Source: Loktanella sp. SALINAS62
Lineage (GTDB): Bacteria; Pseudomonadota; Alphaproteobacteria; Rhodobacterales; Rhodobacteraceae
Length of the DNA stretch: 64,000 nt
Direction of reading: 5' to 3'
Assembly: GCF_018263905.1 (NCBI RefSeq)
Contig: NZ_JAAFZU010000002.1
Location: 1 to 64,000, forward strand
The notes beneath the pieces are model-generated. The model was not told the origin of the DNA. It ran no database searches and saw nothing but the letters and a program-made list of their open reading frames with translations. Within the stretch, counting starts at the first letter, position 1. Each line of letters begins with the position of its first letter. Positions 47,220 to 55,117 of the stretch are shown one piece after another. The position numbers were made by a program, and so were the translations under genes.

Positions 47220-48097
47220 CATGCGAAAAAATTCATCACTTCCCGGCTTTGGGATTCAAGGTTCTTGCGCATCTTGCCGAATGCCGCGGCTTCCAGTTGG
47301 CGCACACGTTCCTTTGACAAACCCAGTTCTGTGCCCAGGCTTTCCAGCGTCCGGGGATCGTCGCGCATCTTGCGTTCGCGCACGATGAACCGTTCGCGGT
47401 CGTTCAGATCGGACAGCGCGGTCAGCAGCCAATTGCGCAGGCAGGCGTTGTCATGGGTCAATTCCACATGCTCGGCAGCCTGAGAGCTGTCGTCTTCCAG
47501 CGCGTCGATCCATTCCCGGCCCTCGTCCTCTGACGATTGCGTCGCGTTCAGCGAATAGTCGGAACCTGACAGACGGCCTTCCATCATTTCGACGTCATGC
47601 AGCGGCACGCCCACTTCGGTCGCGATCAGCTTGCGCATCACATGGCCTTCCAGCTTGCGGCCTTCGGCAGCGGCTTCGCGTTCCAACCGGGCCTGCACGC
47701 GGCGCATGTTGAAAAACAGCGACTTCTGACTGGACGTGGACCCGGTGCGCACCATCGACCAGTTCCGCATCACATAGTCCTGGATGCTCGCCTTGATCCA
47801 CCACACGGCATAGGTCGAAAACCGCACACCGCGATCGGGGTCGAACTTTTCGGCGGCCTTCATCAGGCCAACGGATGCTTCTTGGATCAGATCGTTCATC
47901 GGGGCGCCGTAACGCTTGAACTTCGCGGCCATCGAAATCGCCAGTCGCATATATGCGGTGATCAGCCGATGCAGCGATTCCTCGCACCGTTCGTCGCGCC
48001 AGGCATAGGCCAGACGAAGTTCTGTTTCTGCGTCCAGCAATTCAGCCTTCATCGCTGTCCTGGACAATTTCTGATCCGAAAATCCGTCAAAGGCCAT
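47219..48097 (-). CDS. rpoH: RNA polymerase sigma-32 factor, RpoHII type
   Basis: Directs RNA polymerase to heat-shock and, for the RpoHII type, oxidative (singlet oxygen) stress promoters. The 292-residue sigma factor has region 2 (MNDLIQEASVGLMKAAEKFD, FSTYAVWWIKASIQDYVMRN) and region 4 (LESLGTELGLSKERVRQLE). The RpoH-box region reads SLFFNMRRV, unlike the main RpoHI QRKLFFNLR. The start ATG 48097 follows GGGGGAAGAACA; the frame is open 21 codons further. It is divergent from cobU and followed by the ChaN-like gene. Confidence 0.92.
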   Translation of the reverse strand: MAFDGFSDQKLSRTAMKAELLDAETELRLAYAWRDERCEESLHRLITAYMRLAISMAAKFKRYGAPMNDLIQEASVGLMKAAEKFDPDRGVRFSTYAVWWIKASIQDYVMRNWSMVRTGSTSSQKSLFFNMRRVQARLEREAAAEGRKLEGHVMRKLIATEVGVPLHDVEMMEGRLSGSDYSLNATQSSEDEGREWIDALEDDSSQAAEHVELTHDNACLRNWLLTALSDLNDRERFIVRERKMRDDPRTLESLGTELGLSKERVRQLEAAAFGKMRKNLESQSREVMNFFA

Positions 48098-48187
48098 TGT
48101 TCTTCCCCCTGAAGCTTGCTGTTTGTCATCCGGTACGGATACAGCTTGAACCTGCACCAAGAACGCGAGTGGGGGAATTTTAGTTCC

Positions 48188-48715
48188 GTGAAAAAGTTGC
48201 AGCGCGTCACTTTCGTTCTAGGAGGTGCATCCTCTGGCAAGTCTGTCTGGGCCGAACAATGCGTGATCGGCACGAATTTGCCACGCATCTATCTGGCGAC
48301 CGCGCAGGCCTTCGATGACGAAATGCGCGCAAAGGTCGCACAGCATCGCCACCAGCGTGGCCCCGATTGGACAACCGTCGAAGAACCGTTGGAAATCCCG
48401 CAGGTCCTGCGCGATCAATCCGCCGGTGCGATTGTGCTGCTGGATTGCGTGACCCTGTGGCTGTCCAACGTGCTGCTGGCCGGACGCGACACGGATGCCG
48501 CCTGCGCCGATCTGCTGGCAGCGGTCGCAACCGTTCCGGGTCCGCTGGTCATCATCTCGAACGAGGTCGGCATGGGCATCGTCCCGGACAACGCGCTATC
48601 GCGCAGGTTCCGCAGCGCCCAGGGTCGTCTGAACCGCGATCTGGCCGCCAGCGCCGATACCGTCGTCGCCGTCATGGCGGGCCTGCCACTGGCACTAAAG
48701 GGCGATCTGCCGTGA
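48188..48715 (+). CDS. cobU: Adenosylcobinamide kinase/guanylyltransferase
   Basis: Phosphorylates adenosylcobinamide and transfers GMP to it in the late steps of B12 assembly (named cobP in aerobic producers). The 175-residue protein has the P-loop GGASSGKSVWAEQ, the guanylylation-site stretch IYLATAQAFDDEMRAKVAQHRHQR with its conserved His, and LLDCVTLWLSNVLLA. The start is probably the GTG at 48188, about 12 bases after GGGGGA; the frame continues upstream with residues unlike homologues. The stop overlaps the GTG of the phosphatase gene. Confidence 0.9.
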   Translation: MKKLQRVTFVLGGASSGKSVWAEQCVIGTNLPRIYLATAQAFDDEMRAKVAQHRHQRGPDWTTVEEPLEIPQVLRDQSAGAIVLLDCVTLWLSNVLLAGRDTDAACADLLAAVATVPGPLVIISNEVGMGIVPDNALSRRFRSAQGRLNRDLAASADTVVAVMAGLPLALKGDLP

Positions 48716-49284
48716 CGTCGCTTTGGCTGGTCCGGCATGGGCCGACTCATCAAAAAACGATGACCGGCTGGCGTGACGTGCCTGCCGATCTGTCCGATAC
48801 CGCCGCCCTATCACGGCTGAACGCGTTTCTGCCACAGGGCGTGGTGATATCTTCGGATCTGACGCGCGCCATCACGACCGCAGATGCGATCCAGGGCAGT
48901 CGCCACCGCTTGCCCCACCACCGCGCGTTGCGCGAAATGGATTTCGGCGCATGGGACGGCCTGCACCATACCGAAGTCACCGCGCGCGATCCGCAATTAT
49001 CGCGCGACTTCTGGGAAACCCCCGGCGATCTGACCGCACCGGATGGCGAAAGCTGGAACGCCCTGACGTCCCGCGTCACCAAAGCGATCGATGCGATCAT
49101 CGCGGACATGGCCCCGCCTCATCTGATTGTGGTGGCGCATATGGGTGTCATCATGTGCCAGTTCCCCCGTGCGGGCGGCACGCCTTATCAGGCCATGGGA
49201 CACAGTCTCGACCCGCTGGGCGTCAGCCGCATGGATCTGGGGCCGGACGGCTGGACATTGGCGCAGGTCAATCATCGCCCGTGA
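48712..49284 (+). CDS. cobC: Histidine phosphatase, CobC-like (alpha-ribazole phosphatase)
   Basis: A 190-residue phosphatase of the RHG family. LWLVRHGPTHQKTMTGW has the RHG catalytic His, SSDLTRAITTADAI the second Arg pattern, ALREMDFGAWDGLHH the Glu, and VVAHMGVIM the last His. GTG start with a four-base overlap to cobU, which points to the CobC role of removing phosphate from alpha-ribazole phosphate. Supplies B12 steps that the class II ribonucleotide reductase in this window depends on. Confidence 0.85.
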   Translation: MTSLWLVRHGPTHQKTMTGWRDVPADLSDTAALSRLNAFLPQGVVISSDLTRAITTADAIQGSRHRLPHHRALREMDFGAWDGLHHTEVTARDPQLSRDFWETPGDLTAPDGESWNALTSRVTKAIDAIIADMAPPHLIVVAHMGVIMCQFPRAGGTPYQAMGHSLDPLGVSRMDLGPDGWTLAQVNHRP

Positions 49285-49362
49285 TGGGGCGCATCACGAA
49301 ACGGCGTTGGCGTCCCCCATCGTCCGCTTGCTAGTTTCTGCCAGCACAGCAAGAGGCGACAC

Positions 49363-50229
49363 ATGACTTACGATCTGTTCATCGGGGACCGCACATTTTC
49401 CAGCTGGTCGCTGCGCGGCTGGCTGATGCTGGCCGCCTTCGATCTGCCGTTCCGCAGCCATACCGTGGGGCTGTACGACGGCACCATGGCCGCCGACCTC
49501 GCAGCGCTGATCCCAGCGCGCACGGTCCCGGTGATGCGCACCCCCGCCGGCGGCGTGCTGACGGACAGTCTGGCCATGGCCGAAACACTGGCGGAATCGC
49601 ACCCGGACGCCAACCTTTACCCGGATGAGCCGCAGGCCCGTGCGCTGGCACGCTCGATGGTGGCCGAAATGCACAGCGGCTTTCACGCGCTGCGTGGCGA
49701 CTGTCCGATGATGCTGGCGCACGGCTGGTCAGGGTTCGTCCCCAGTGCGGCGGTGCGCGCCGATCTCGACCGGATCGAAACGCTCTGGTCACTGGCCCGG
49801 TCACGTCACGGATCGAACGGGCCATGGCTTTTCGGCAGCTATACGCTGGCCGATGCCTTCTATGCCCCGGTGGCCTTGCGGATCGCCACCTATGACCTGC
49901 CGGTCAGCGCCAGCGCAAAGACGTATGTCGACGCCCATCTGACGCACCACCTGATCCGGCAGTGGCGCGCGACGGGGCTGACCCGCAGTTATAACCCGAT
50001 GCCCTATGCGCTGGACCTGCCCAAAACGCCATGGCCCGGCCCCGTCCCTGTGCCTGCGCAGGCGGTTGACACCGGCACACCCGAAAACGACCGCTGCCCC
50101 TACTCGGGCGATCCGGTGACGCATCTGCTGACAATGCAGGACCGCATCTTCGGCTTTTGCAACGCTGTGTGCCGCGACAAGGCAGCGATCGATCCCGCCG
50201 CCTGGCCGCGCTTCATGGCGCTGGTCTGA
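49363..50229 (+). CDS. Glutathione S-transferase with Cys-rich C-terminal tail
   Basis: A 288-residue protein. Residues about 1-80 form a thioredoxin-like GST N-domain (LFIGDRTFSSWSLRGWLML, PVMRTPAGGVLTDSLAMAE) and about 90-205 the helical C-domain. An extra tail (about 236-288) has Cys245, Cys266 and Cys270 in CPYSGDPVTH and FGFCNAVCRDK, followed by DPAAWPRF. This pattern resembles TRASH/YHS-type zinc modules (CP.CG.P ... FC...C ... DP..Y). So the enzyme may bind a metal or a partner. The ribosome site is AAGAGGCGACAC. It stands alone. Confidence 0.85.
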   Translation: MTYDLFIGDRTFSSWSLRGWLMLAAFDLPFRSHTVGLYDGTMAADLAALIPARTVPVMRTPAGGVLTDSLAMAETLAESHPDANLYPDEPQARALARSMVAEMHSGFHALRGDCPMMLAHGWSGFVPSAAVRADLDRIETLWSLARSRHGSNGPWLFGSYTLADAFYAPVALRIATYDLPVSASAKTYVDAHLTHHLIRQWRATGLTRSYNPMPYALDLPKTPWPGPVPVPAQAVDTGTPENDRCPYSGDPVTHLLTMQDRIFGFCNAVCRDKAAIDPAAWPRFMALV

Positions 50230-50290
50230 CCTTCTTCTTGCCGAAAATATCCCGGGGGGCCGCAGGCGGGGGCAGCGCCCCCTCTCCCTT
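50229..50290 (-). repeat. Interspersed repeat copy F, after the GST gene
   Basis: On the minus strand: GGGGGCGCTGCCCCCGCC palindrome, CCTGCGGCCCCCCGGG, then ATATTTTCGGCAAGAAGAAG (core about 50232-50253). Here the repeat points opposite to both neighbouring genes, unlike copies A-E. Confidence 0.85.
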
Positions 50291-50364
50291 GCAACCGGGA
50301 CCGCGTTAACCATTTGCAAACCATGTGCGGGTCATCTGGGGCGGCAACCACCGGAACCGCATCA

Positions 50365-51879
50365 ATGACCGCCCTTGCCTATACTGTCGCCTTCGATGGC
50401 ATCGACGCGCGGCTGGTGCAGGTGCAATGCGCCGTCACCCCCGGTCTGCCCGCATTCACCATCGTGGGCCTGCCGGACAAGGCCGTGTCAGAAGCGCGCG
50501 AAAGGGTCCGCGCGGCGCTGTCAGCACTTGCCATCGCCCTGCCCAGCGCCCGGATAAGCATCAACCTGTCCCCCGCCAACATCCTGAAAGAAGGATCGCA
50601 CTTCGACCTGCCCATCGCGCTGGCGGTGCTGGCCGCCATCGACATCCTGCCAAAGGACGACATTGCCGCCACTGTCGCCCTTGGCGAACTGTCGCTGGAC
50701 GGCACGCTGGTCCCGGTGACCGGCGCGCTGCCTGCCGCCGTGGCCGCAGGCAGCGATGACCGCGCCCTGATGTGCCCCCGCGCCTGCGGCGCCGAAGCGG
50801 CCTGGGTCGATACGGTGCGGGTGCTCGCGCCCGGATCGCTGGCGCAAGCCATCGATCATTTCACCGGGCGCCGCGTGCTGGACCCAGCCACCGCTGGCGA
50901 AGTGCGCCACGACAGCGGCGCGCGCTGCCTGTCAGAGGTCAAGGGCCAGGAACGCGCGAAACGCGCGCTGGAAATCGCGGCCGCCGGTCGACACCACCTG
51001 ATCATGGTCGGCAGTCCGGGGTCCGGCAAATCCATGCTGGCCGCACGCCTGCCGGGGCTGTTGCCCCCGCTGACCCCGGTGGAAGCGCTGGAAACCTCGA
51101 TGATCCATTCGGTGGCGGGCTTGCTCAGCGACGGCGGCATCAACCGCGCCCGACCGTTTCGGGAACCGCACCACACCGCATCCACCCCCGCGATCGTCGG
51201 CGGCGGGCGCGGTGCCAAACCGGGTGAAATCAGCCTTGCCCACAACGGCGTGCTGTTCATGGACGAATTTCCCGAATTCCCCCGGCAGGTGCTGGAAACC
51301 CTGCGCCAGCCGATCGAAACGGGCGAGGTCGTGGTCGCCCGTGCCAACGCCCATGTCCGTTATCCCTGCCGGTTCATGCTGGTGGCGGCGGCGAACCCGT
51401 GCAAATGCGGTTACCTGTCCGAACAGGGCCGCGCCTGCGGGCGCGCACCGGGGTGCGGCGACGATTATCTGGGCCGTATCTCTGGCCCGCTGATGGACCG
51501 CTTCGATCTGCGGGTCGAGGTGCCGCCGGTGGCCTACAGCGATCTGGACCTGCCCGCACAGGGCGAAACCACCGCCGTGGTTGCCGCCCGCATCGCGAAT
51601 GCGCGGGCGATGCAGACCGCACGCTACCGCGCCGCCAGCGATATGTGGTCCAACGCCGATGCGCAGGGCGATGTGCTGGATGCGGTGGCCACCCCCGACG
51701 ACGCGGGCCGCATCCTGTTGCGCGACGTGGCGGAACGGTTCGGCCTGTCGGCGCGGGGGTATCACCGGGTTCTGCGGGTCGCACGCACCATCGCGGATCT
51801 GGACGGCTGCGACACCGTCGGGCGGGCGCATGTGGCCGAAGCCGTCAGCTTTCGCCTGACGCTATCCAAGCAGGTCTAA
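50365..51879 (+). CDS. comM: YifB/ComM family AAA+ ATPase
   Basis: A 504-residue Mg-chelatase-like protein; the ComM helicase extends branch migration of foreign single-stranded DNA during natural transformation in related families. Domains: N-terminal ChlI-like part (FDGIDARLVQVQ to INLSPANILKEGSHFDLPIA), ATPase with Walker A GSPGSGKSMLA and Walker B VLFMDEFPEF, zinc-like CKCG ... CGRAPGCG, and the C-terminal helical domain (DVAERFGLSARGYHRVLRVARTIADL). The ATG at 50365 fits homologues. It converges with phnA, with overlapping stops. Confidence 0.93.
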   Translation: MTALAYTVAFDGIDARLVQVQCAVTPGLPAFTIVGLPDKAVSEARERVRAALSALAIALPSARISINLSPANILKEGSHFDLPIALAVLAAIDILPKDDIAATVALGELSLDGTLVPVTGALPAAVAAGSDDRALMCPRACGAEAAWVDTVRVLAPGSLAQAIDHFTGRRVLDPATAGEVRHDSGARCLSEVKGQERAKRALEIAAAGRHHLIMVGSPGSGKSMLAARLPGLLPPLTPVEALETSMIHSVAGLLSDGGINRARPFREPHHTASTPAIVGGGRGAKPGEISLAHNGVLFMDEFPEFPRQVLETLRQPIETGEVVVARANAHVRYPCRFMLVAAANPCKCGYLSEQGRACGRAPGCGDDYLGRISGPLMDRFDLRVEVPPVAYSDLDLPAQGETTAVVAARIANARAMQTARYRAASDMWSNADAQGDVLDAVATPDDAGRILLRDVAERFGLSARGYHRVLRVARTIADLDGCDTVGRAHVAEAVSFRLTLSKQV

Positions 51880-52211
51880 CCGGGCACCTTTTTCACGAAC
51901 TGCGATTTCAGACCCATCTGGCCGAAACCCGGCACCTTGCAGTCGATATCGTGGTCGCCGCCCACAATCCGGATATTGGCGACCTTGGTGCCGACCTTGA
52001 CCACGCCGGACCCGCCCTTCAGCCGCAGGTCCTTGATCACGGTCACGGTGTCACCATCGGCCAGCACGGTGCCATGGGCGTCGCGGACAGCGTCGGTCTC
52101 ATCGTCACCCGGTGTCCACGCATGACCGCACAGCGGGCACATCAGCAGCGCGTCCATCGCATATGTCATGTCGGCGGCGCAGTCGGGGCACGGTTGCAAC
52201 GTATCATTCAT
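51876..52211 (-). CDS. PhnA/YjdM family zinc-ribbon protein
   Basis: A 111-residue soluble protein: N-terminal zinc ribbon with CPDC and CPLC (residues about 8-28), then an SH3-like PhnA domain (DGDTVTVIKDLRLKGGSGVVKVGTKV). E. coli YjdM was once linked to phosphonate use, but its function is not settled. The stop overlaps the comM stop by one to three bases in the opposite direction. Confidence 0.88.
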   Translation of the reverse strand: MNDTLQPCPDCAADMTYAMDALLMCPLCGHAWTPGDDETDAVRDAHGTVLADGDTVTVIKDLRLKGGSGVVKVGTKVANIRIVGGDHDIDCKVPGFGQMGLKSQFVKKVPG

Positions 52212-52403
52212 GCCACCGCTTTAGGGACGCCCCCGCGATCTGACCAGCAATTTCGTGATGATCCGGTCAGGAACACCCGTGCCCGCCTCGGGTTGGACCG
52301 TCCAACCAAGACGGGAAACCTGCACCAGTCTTGTTGTCGGGTCACAGGATCGTCGGCGCAGCCGAAGGCTGCAGCGTCGTGCAGGTGTTCATCCCGCGCC
52401 TGA

Positions 52404-52781
52404 CTGATTTGTGGCAGCAAGGCAGGTTCCGATTTCCATGCCATCGGGATCGATGTCATCGCCGTATCCGCTGACCCACAGGACAAGGCGCAGGATTTCA
52501 TCGACGCTATCGGATACACGGGCACTGTCGGATACGACCTGCGCATCGCCCAAATGCAGACGCTGGGGCTGTATGTGTCCGATCCGCGCAGTGCACAGGA
52601 GACTGACCGGCCCTTTGGCGAACCCGCCGTGTTCGTCATGCGCGATGACGGGACGCTGCATATCGTCGATATTTCAAATGCGCCGTTCGCGCGCCCTGCC
52701 CTTGCCAGCCTGCGCGACGGCCTGTCGTTCATCCGCAGAAACGACGACCCGATCCGCGGCACCCACGTCCAAGCCGCCTGA
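52404..52781 (+). pseudogene. 5'-truncated peroxiredoxin-like (AhpC/TSA) remnant
   Basis: From 52404 the frame reads a peroxiredoxin C-terminal half: AIGIDVIAVSADPQDKAQDF, GTVGYDLRIAQMQTLGLYVS, RPFGEPAVFVMRDDGTLHIVDI, SNAPFARPALASLRDGLSFI and DPIRGTHV. This is the AhpC/TSA-like family common in Rhodobacteraceae. The N-terminal half with the peroxidatic CPxC motif is missing: an in-frame stop lies at 52401, and no upstream frame restores it. An internal ATG at 52554 could start a 75-residue fragment but would lack the active site. So I call it a pseudogene. Confidence 0.75.
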
Positions 52782-52788
52782 TACGCAA

Positions 52789-52821
52789 AAGGCCCGCCCG
52801 GTTGCACACCGGGCGGGCCTT
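52789..52821. terminator. Strong bidirectional terminator
   Basis: AAGGCCCGCCCGG (52789-52801) and CCGGGCGGGCCTT (52809-52821) form a 13-bp perfect stem with a 7-base loop, flanked by AAAA before and a T-rich stretch after. It serves the pseudogene remnant on the plus strand and the ubiK gene on the minus strand. Confidence 0.8.
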
Positions 52822-52846
52822 CTTTCAGTCGCTCATGATGGGGTGA

Positions 52847-53089
52847 TTACCCCTTGGCTTCCAGTGCCGCGATACGGGCCGCAAGGGCTGCGTTTTCTTC
52901 GCGCGCTTTCTGCGCCATCGTGCGGACGGCGTCGAATTCTTCGCGCGTCACGAAATCACGGTCGGCCAGCCAACGGTCCATCATGCCGGAAATGGCGTTA
53001 TTCGCTTCATCTTTTGCACCTTGGGCGACACCCATGGCGTTGGTCATCAATTGGCTGATGTCGTCAAAAATCTTACCACGTTGCTGCAT
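52847..53089 (-). CDS. ubiK: UbiK family ubiquinone-synthesis accessory factor
   Basis: An 80-residue amphipathic coiled-coil protein of the BMFP/YqiC family, which assists ubiquinone biosynthesis by lipid binding. The N-terminal IFDDISQLMTNAMGVAQGAKDEANN and the C-terminal REEFDAVRTMAQKAREENAALAARIAALE are diagnostic. The ATG at 53089 gives the family N-terminus; the frame is open 57 codons upstream but into an unrelated region. It is divergent from lgt and followed by the terminator at 52.8 kb. Confidence 0.85.
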   Translation of the reverse strand: MQQRGKIFDDISQLMTNAMGVAQGAKDEANNAISGMMDRWLADRDFVTREEFDAVRTMAQKAREENAALAARIAALEAKG

Positions 53090-53189
53090 GTCGTCCACTC
53101 CGGTTTGCTGCGCTTGTCCATCATATGGGACCGGATTGACCCCTTCGCAAGCGGTTGACTTCATCCCACGCGCGCACGACAGATAGCCC

Positions 53190-54065
53190 ATGCTGGCTGC
53201 CATTCCCTTTCCCGACATCTCGCCCGAGGTTTTTTCGCTGGACCTGTTCGGCTTTACCATCGCGCTGCGCTGGTATGCGCTGGGTTATATCGTGGGTATC
53301 GCCATCGGGTATCAGTTGATCAAACATGCCCTGAACCGGCCCGCGTTGTGGCGGGGTGAACCGCCCATCGCCCCCGCACGGCTCGAAGATTACCTGACAT
53401 ATATCGTGATCGGCGTCATCGCGGGCGGGCGTCTGGGTTACTGCCTGTTCTATCAGCCGGCCTATTATCTGGCGAACCCGCTGGAAATTCCGGCGATCTG
53501 GACCGGCGGCATGTCGTTTCACGGTGGATTTCTGGGCGTCGTGCTGGCCGTCTATATCTTTAGCCGCCGCAATGGCGTGTCGTTCGGATCGATGGCCGAC
53601 GTCACCTGCCTTGCCGCGACGCCCGCGATCCTGTTGGTGCGGATCGCCAATTTCGTGAACGGCGAACTGTGGGGCCGCCCGACCGATCTGCCGTGGGGCG
53701 TCGTGTTTCCAGGTGCGGCGGCGCAGGATTGCGGCGATCTGGCAGGGCTGTGCGCCCGCCACCCCAGCCAGCTATACGAATCCGCGCTAGAGGGTTTGCT
53801 GCTGGGTGCCGTGCTGCTGTATCTGGTTTACCGGCGCGGCGGATTGCGGACGCCGTGGTTCATCACAGGCGTCTTCTGCGCGGGCTACGCACTGGCGCGG
53901 TTCACAATCGAATTCGTCCGCCAGCCCGATGCGCAGTTCCAGTCCCCCGGCAACCCGCTGGGCTGGGCGCTGGATTTCGGCACATGGGGCCTGACGATGG
54001 GCCAGTTGCTAAGCCTGCCGATGATCGCGTTCGGCCTGACCCTGATTGTTCTGTCACGGCGATGA
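53190..54065 (+). CDS. lgt: Prolipoprotein diacylglyceryl transferase
   Basis: Transfers a diacylglyceryl group to the lipobox Cys of prolipoproteins in the inner membrane, the first step of lipoprotein maturation. The 291-residue protein has seven hydrophobic segments and the signature GGMSFHGGFLG, VRIANFVNGELWGRPTDLPWGVVFP and HPSQLYE. The start ATG at 53190 has no strong binding site. Its stop overlaps the midA start (ATGA), beginning an lgt-midA-pgeF operon. Lipoprotein genes elsewhere in the window depend on it. Confidence 0.95.
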   Translation: MLAAIPFPDISPEVFSLDLFGFTIALRWYALGYIVGIAIGYQLIKHALNRPALWRGEPPIAPARLEDYLTYIVIGVIAGGRLGYCLFYQPAYYLANPLEIPAIWTGGMSFHGGFLGVVLAVYIFSRRNGVSFGSMADVTCLAATPAILLVRIANFVNGELWGRPTDLPWGVVFPGAAAQDCGDLAGLCARHPSQLYESALEGLLLGAVLLYLVYRRGGLRTPWFITGVFCAGYALARFTIEFVRQPDAQFQSPGNPLGWALDFGTWGLTMGQLLSLPMIAFGLTLIVLSRR

Positions 54066-55117
54066 CGCTTGCGGATCGCCTGCGCACGCGGATTGCGATG
54101 GACGGTCCGATGACACTGGCCGACTACATGACGGCCTGCCTGCTGGACCCTGCCGACGGCTACTATGCCACCCGCGACCCGCTGGGCGCTGCGGGCGATT
54201 TCATCACCGCACCGGAAATCAGCCAGATGTTCGGGGAACTGCTGGGGCTGGCGCTGGCGCAGGCATGGCTGGATCAGGGATCGCCCGCGCCATTCACACT
54301 TGCCGAACCGGGACCGGGGCGCGGCACGCTGATGGCAGACATCCTGCGCGCCACGGCCCGCGTGCCGGGATTTCACGCCGCGGCACAGGTCCACCTGATC
54401 GAGGCATCGCCGACGCTGCGCGCGGTGCAGGCGCAGGCGGTGCCGGGTGCGGTCTGGCACGACACGCTCGCCACGCTTCCTGACCAGCCGCTGTTTCTGG
54501 TCGCGAACGAATTTTTCGATGCACTGCCGATCCGCCAGTTCCAGCGCGATGGCGACGGCTGGCGCGAACGCGTTGTCGGCCTGTCGGGTGACGCGCTGGC
54601 GCTGGGCCTGACCGATCCTGCGCCGTTGACGCGGCTGGCGCACCGGCTGGACGATACCCGCGACGGCGATATCGTCGAACTGTCCAGCGCCGCCACCGAT
54701 GCAGTGGCCATCATCGGCGCACGGATCGCGGCACATGGCGGGGCGGCGATCATCGTGGATTATGGCGACTGGACCAGCCTTGGCGATACGTTTCAGGCAG
54801 TGCAGGCGCACCAGCCCGTCGATCCCTTTGCCACGCCGGGGCAGGCGGATTTGACCGCGCACGTCGATTTTGCCGCGCTGGCCCACGCCGCTGCCCCGGC
54901 GCGGCACAGCCGTCTGACACCGCAGGGCGTGTTTCTGGAACGGCTAGGGATTGCCCAAAGGGCGCAAGCGCTTGCCGCCGGAATGGACGATGCGGCGCGC
55001 GCGCGGCACATTTCCGCCCATCGCAGGTTGACCCACCCCGACGAAATGGGCGACCTATTCAAGGTATTGGGGCTGTTCGCAGATGGCGCCGCCCCACCGC
55101 CGGGACTGATGACATGA
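54062..55117 (+). CDS. MidA/NDUFAF7-like SAM-dependent methyltransferase
   Basis: A 351-residue class I methyltransferase of the DUF185/NDUFAF7 family; mitochondrial NDUFAF7 methylates a complex I subunit during assembly. Motifs are YMTACLLDPADGYYATRDPLG, GDFITAPEISQMFGE and a SAM-binding LAEPGPGRGTLMADIL. The longer open frame that starts within lgt was rejected; the ATG at 54062 overlapping the lgt stop is the true start. The stop overlaps pgeF. Its role here is inferred from the family only. Confidence 0.88.
   Translation: MTLADRLRTRIAMDGPMTLADYMTACLLDPADGYYATRDPLGAAGDFITAPEISQMFGELLGLALAQAWLDQGSPAPFTLAEPGPGRGTLMADILRATARVPGFHAAAQVHLIEASPTLRAVQAQAVPGAVWHDTLATLPDQPLFLVANEFFDALPIRQFQRDGDGWRERVVGLSGDALALGLTDPAPLTRLAHRLDDTRDGDIVELSSAATDAVAIIGARIAAHGGAAIIVDYGDWTSLGDTFQAVQAHQPVDPFATPGQADLTAHVDFAALAHAAAPARHSRLTPQGVFLERLGIAQRAQALAAGMDDAARARHISAHRRLTHPDEMGDLFKVLGLFADGAAPPPGLMT

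Noticed and set aside
52554-52781. A 75-codon gene starting at the internal ATG
   Set aside because: The conserved reading frame continues upstream to 52404, so this is the tail of a decayed peroxiredoxin and not an independent gene.
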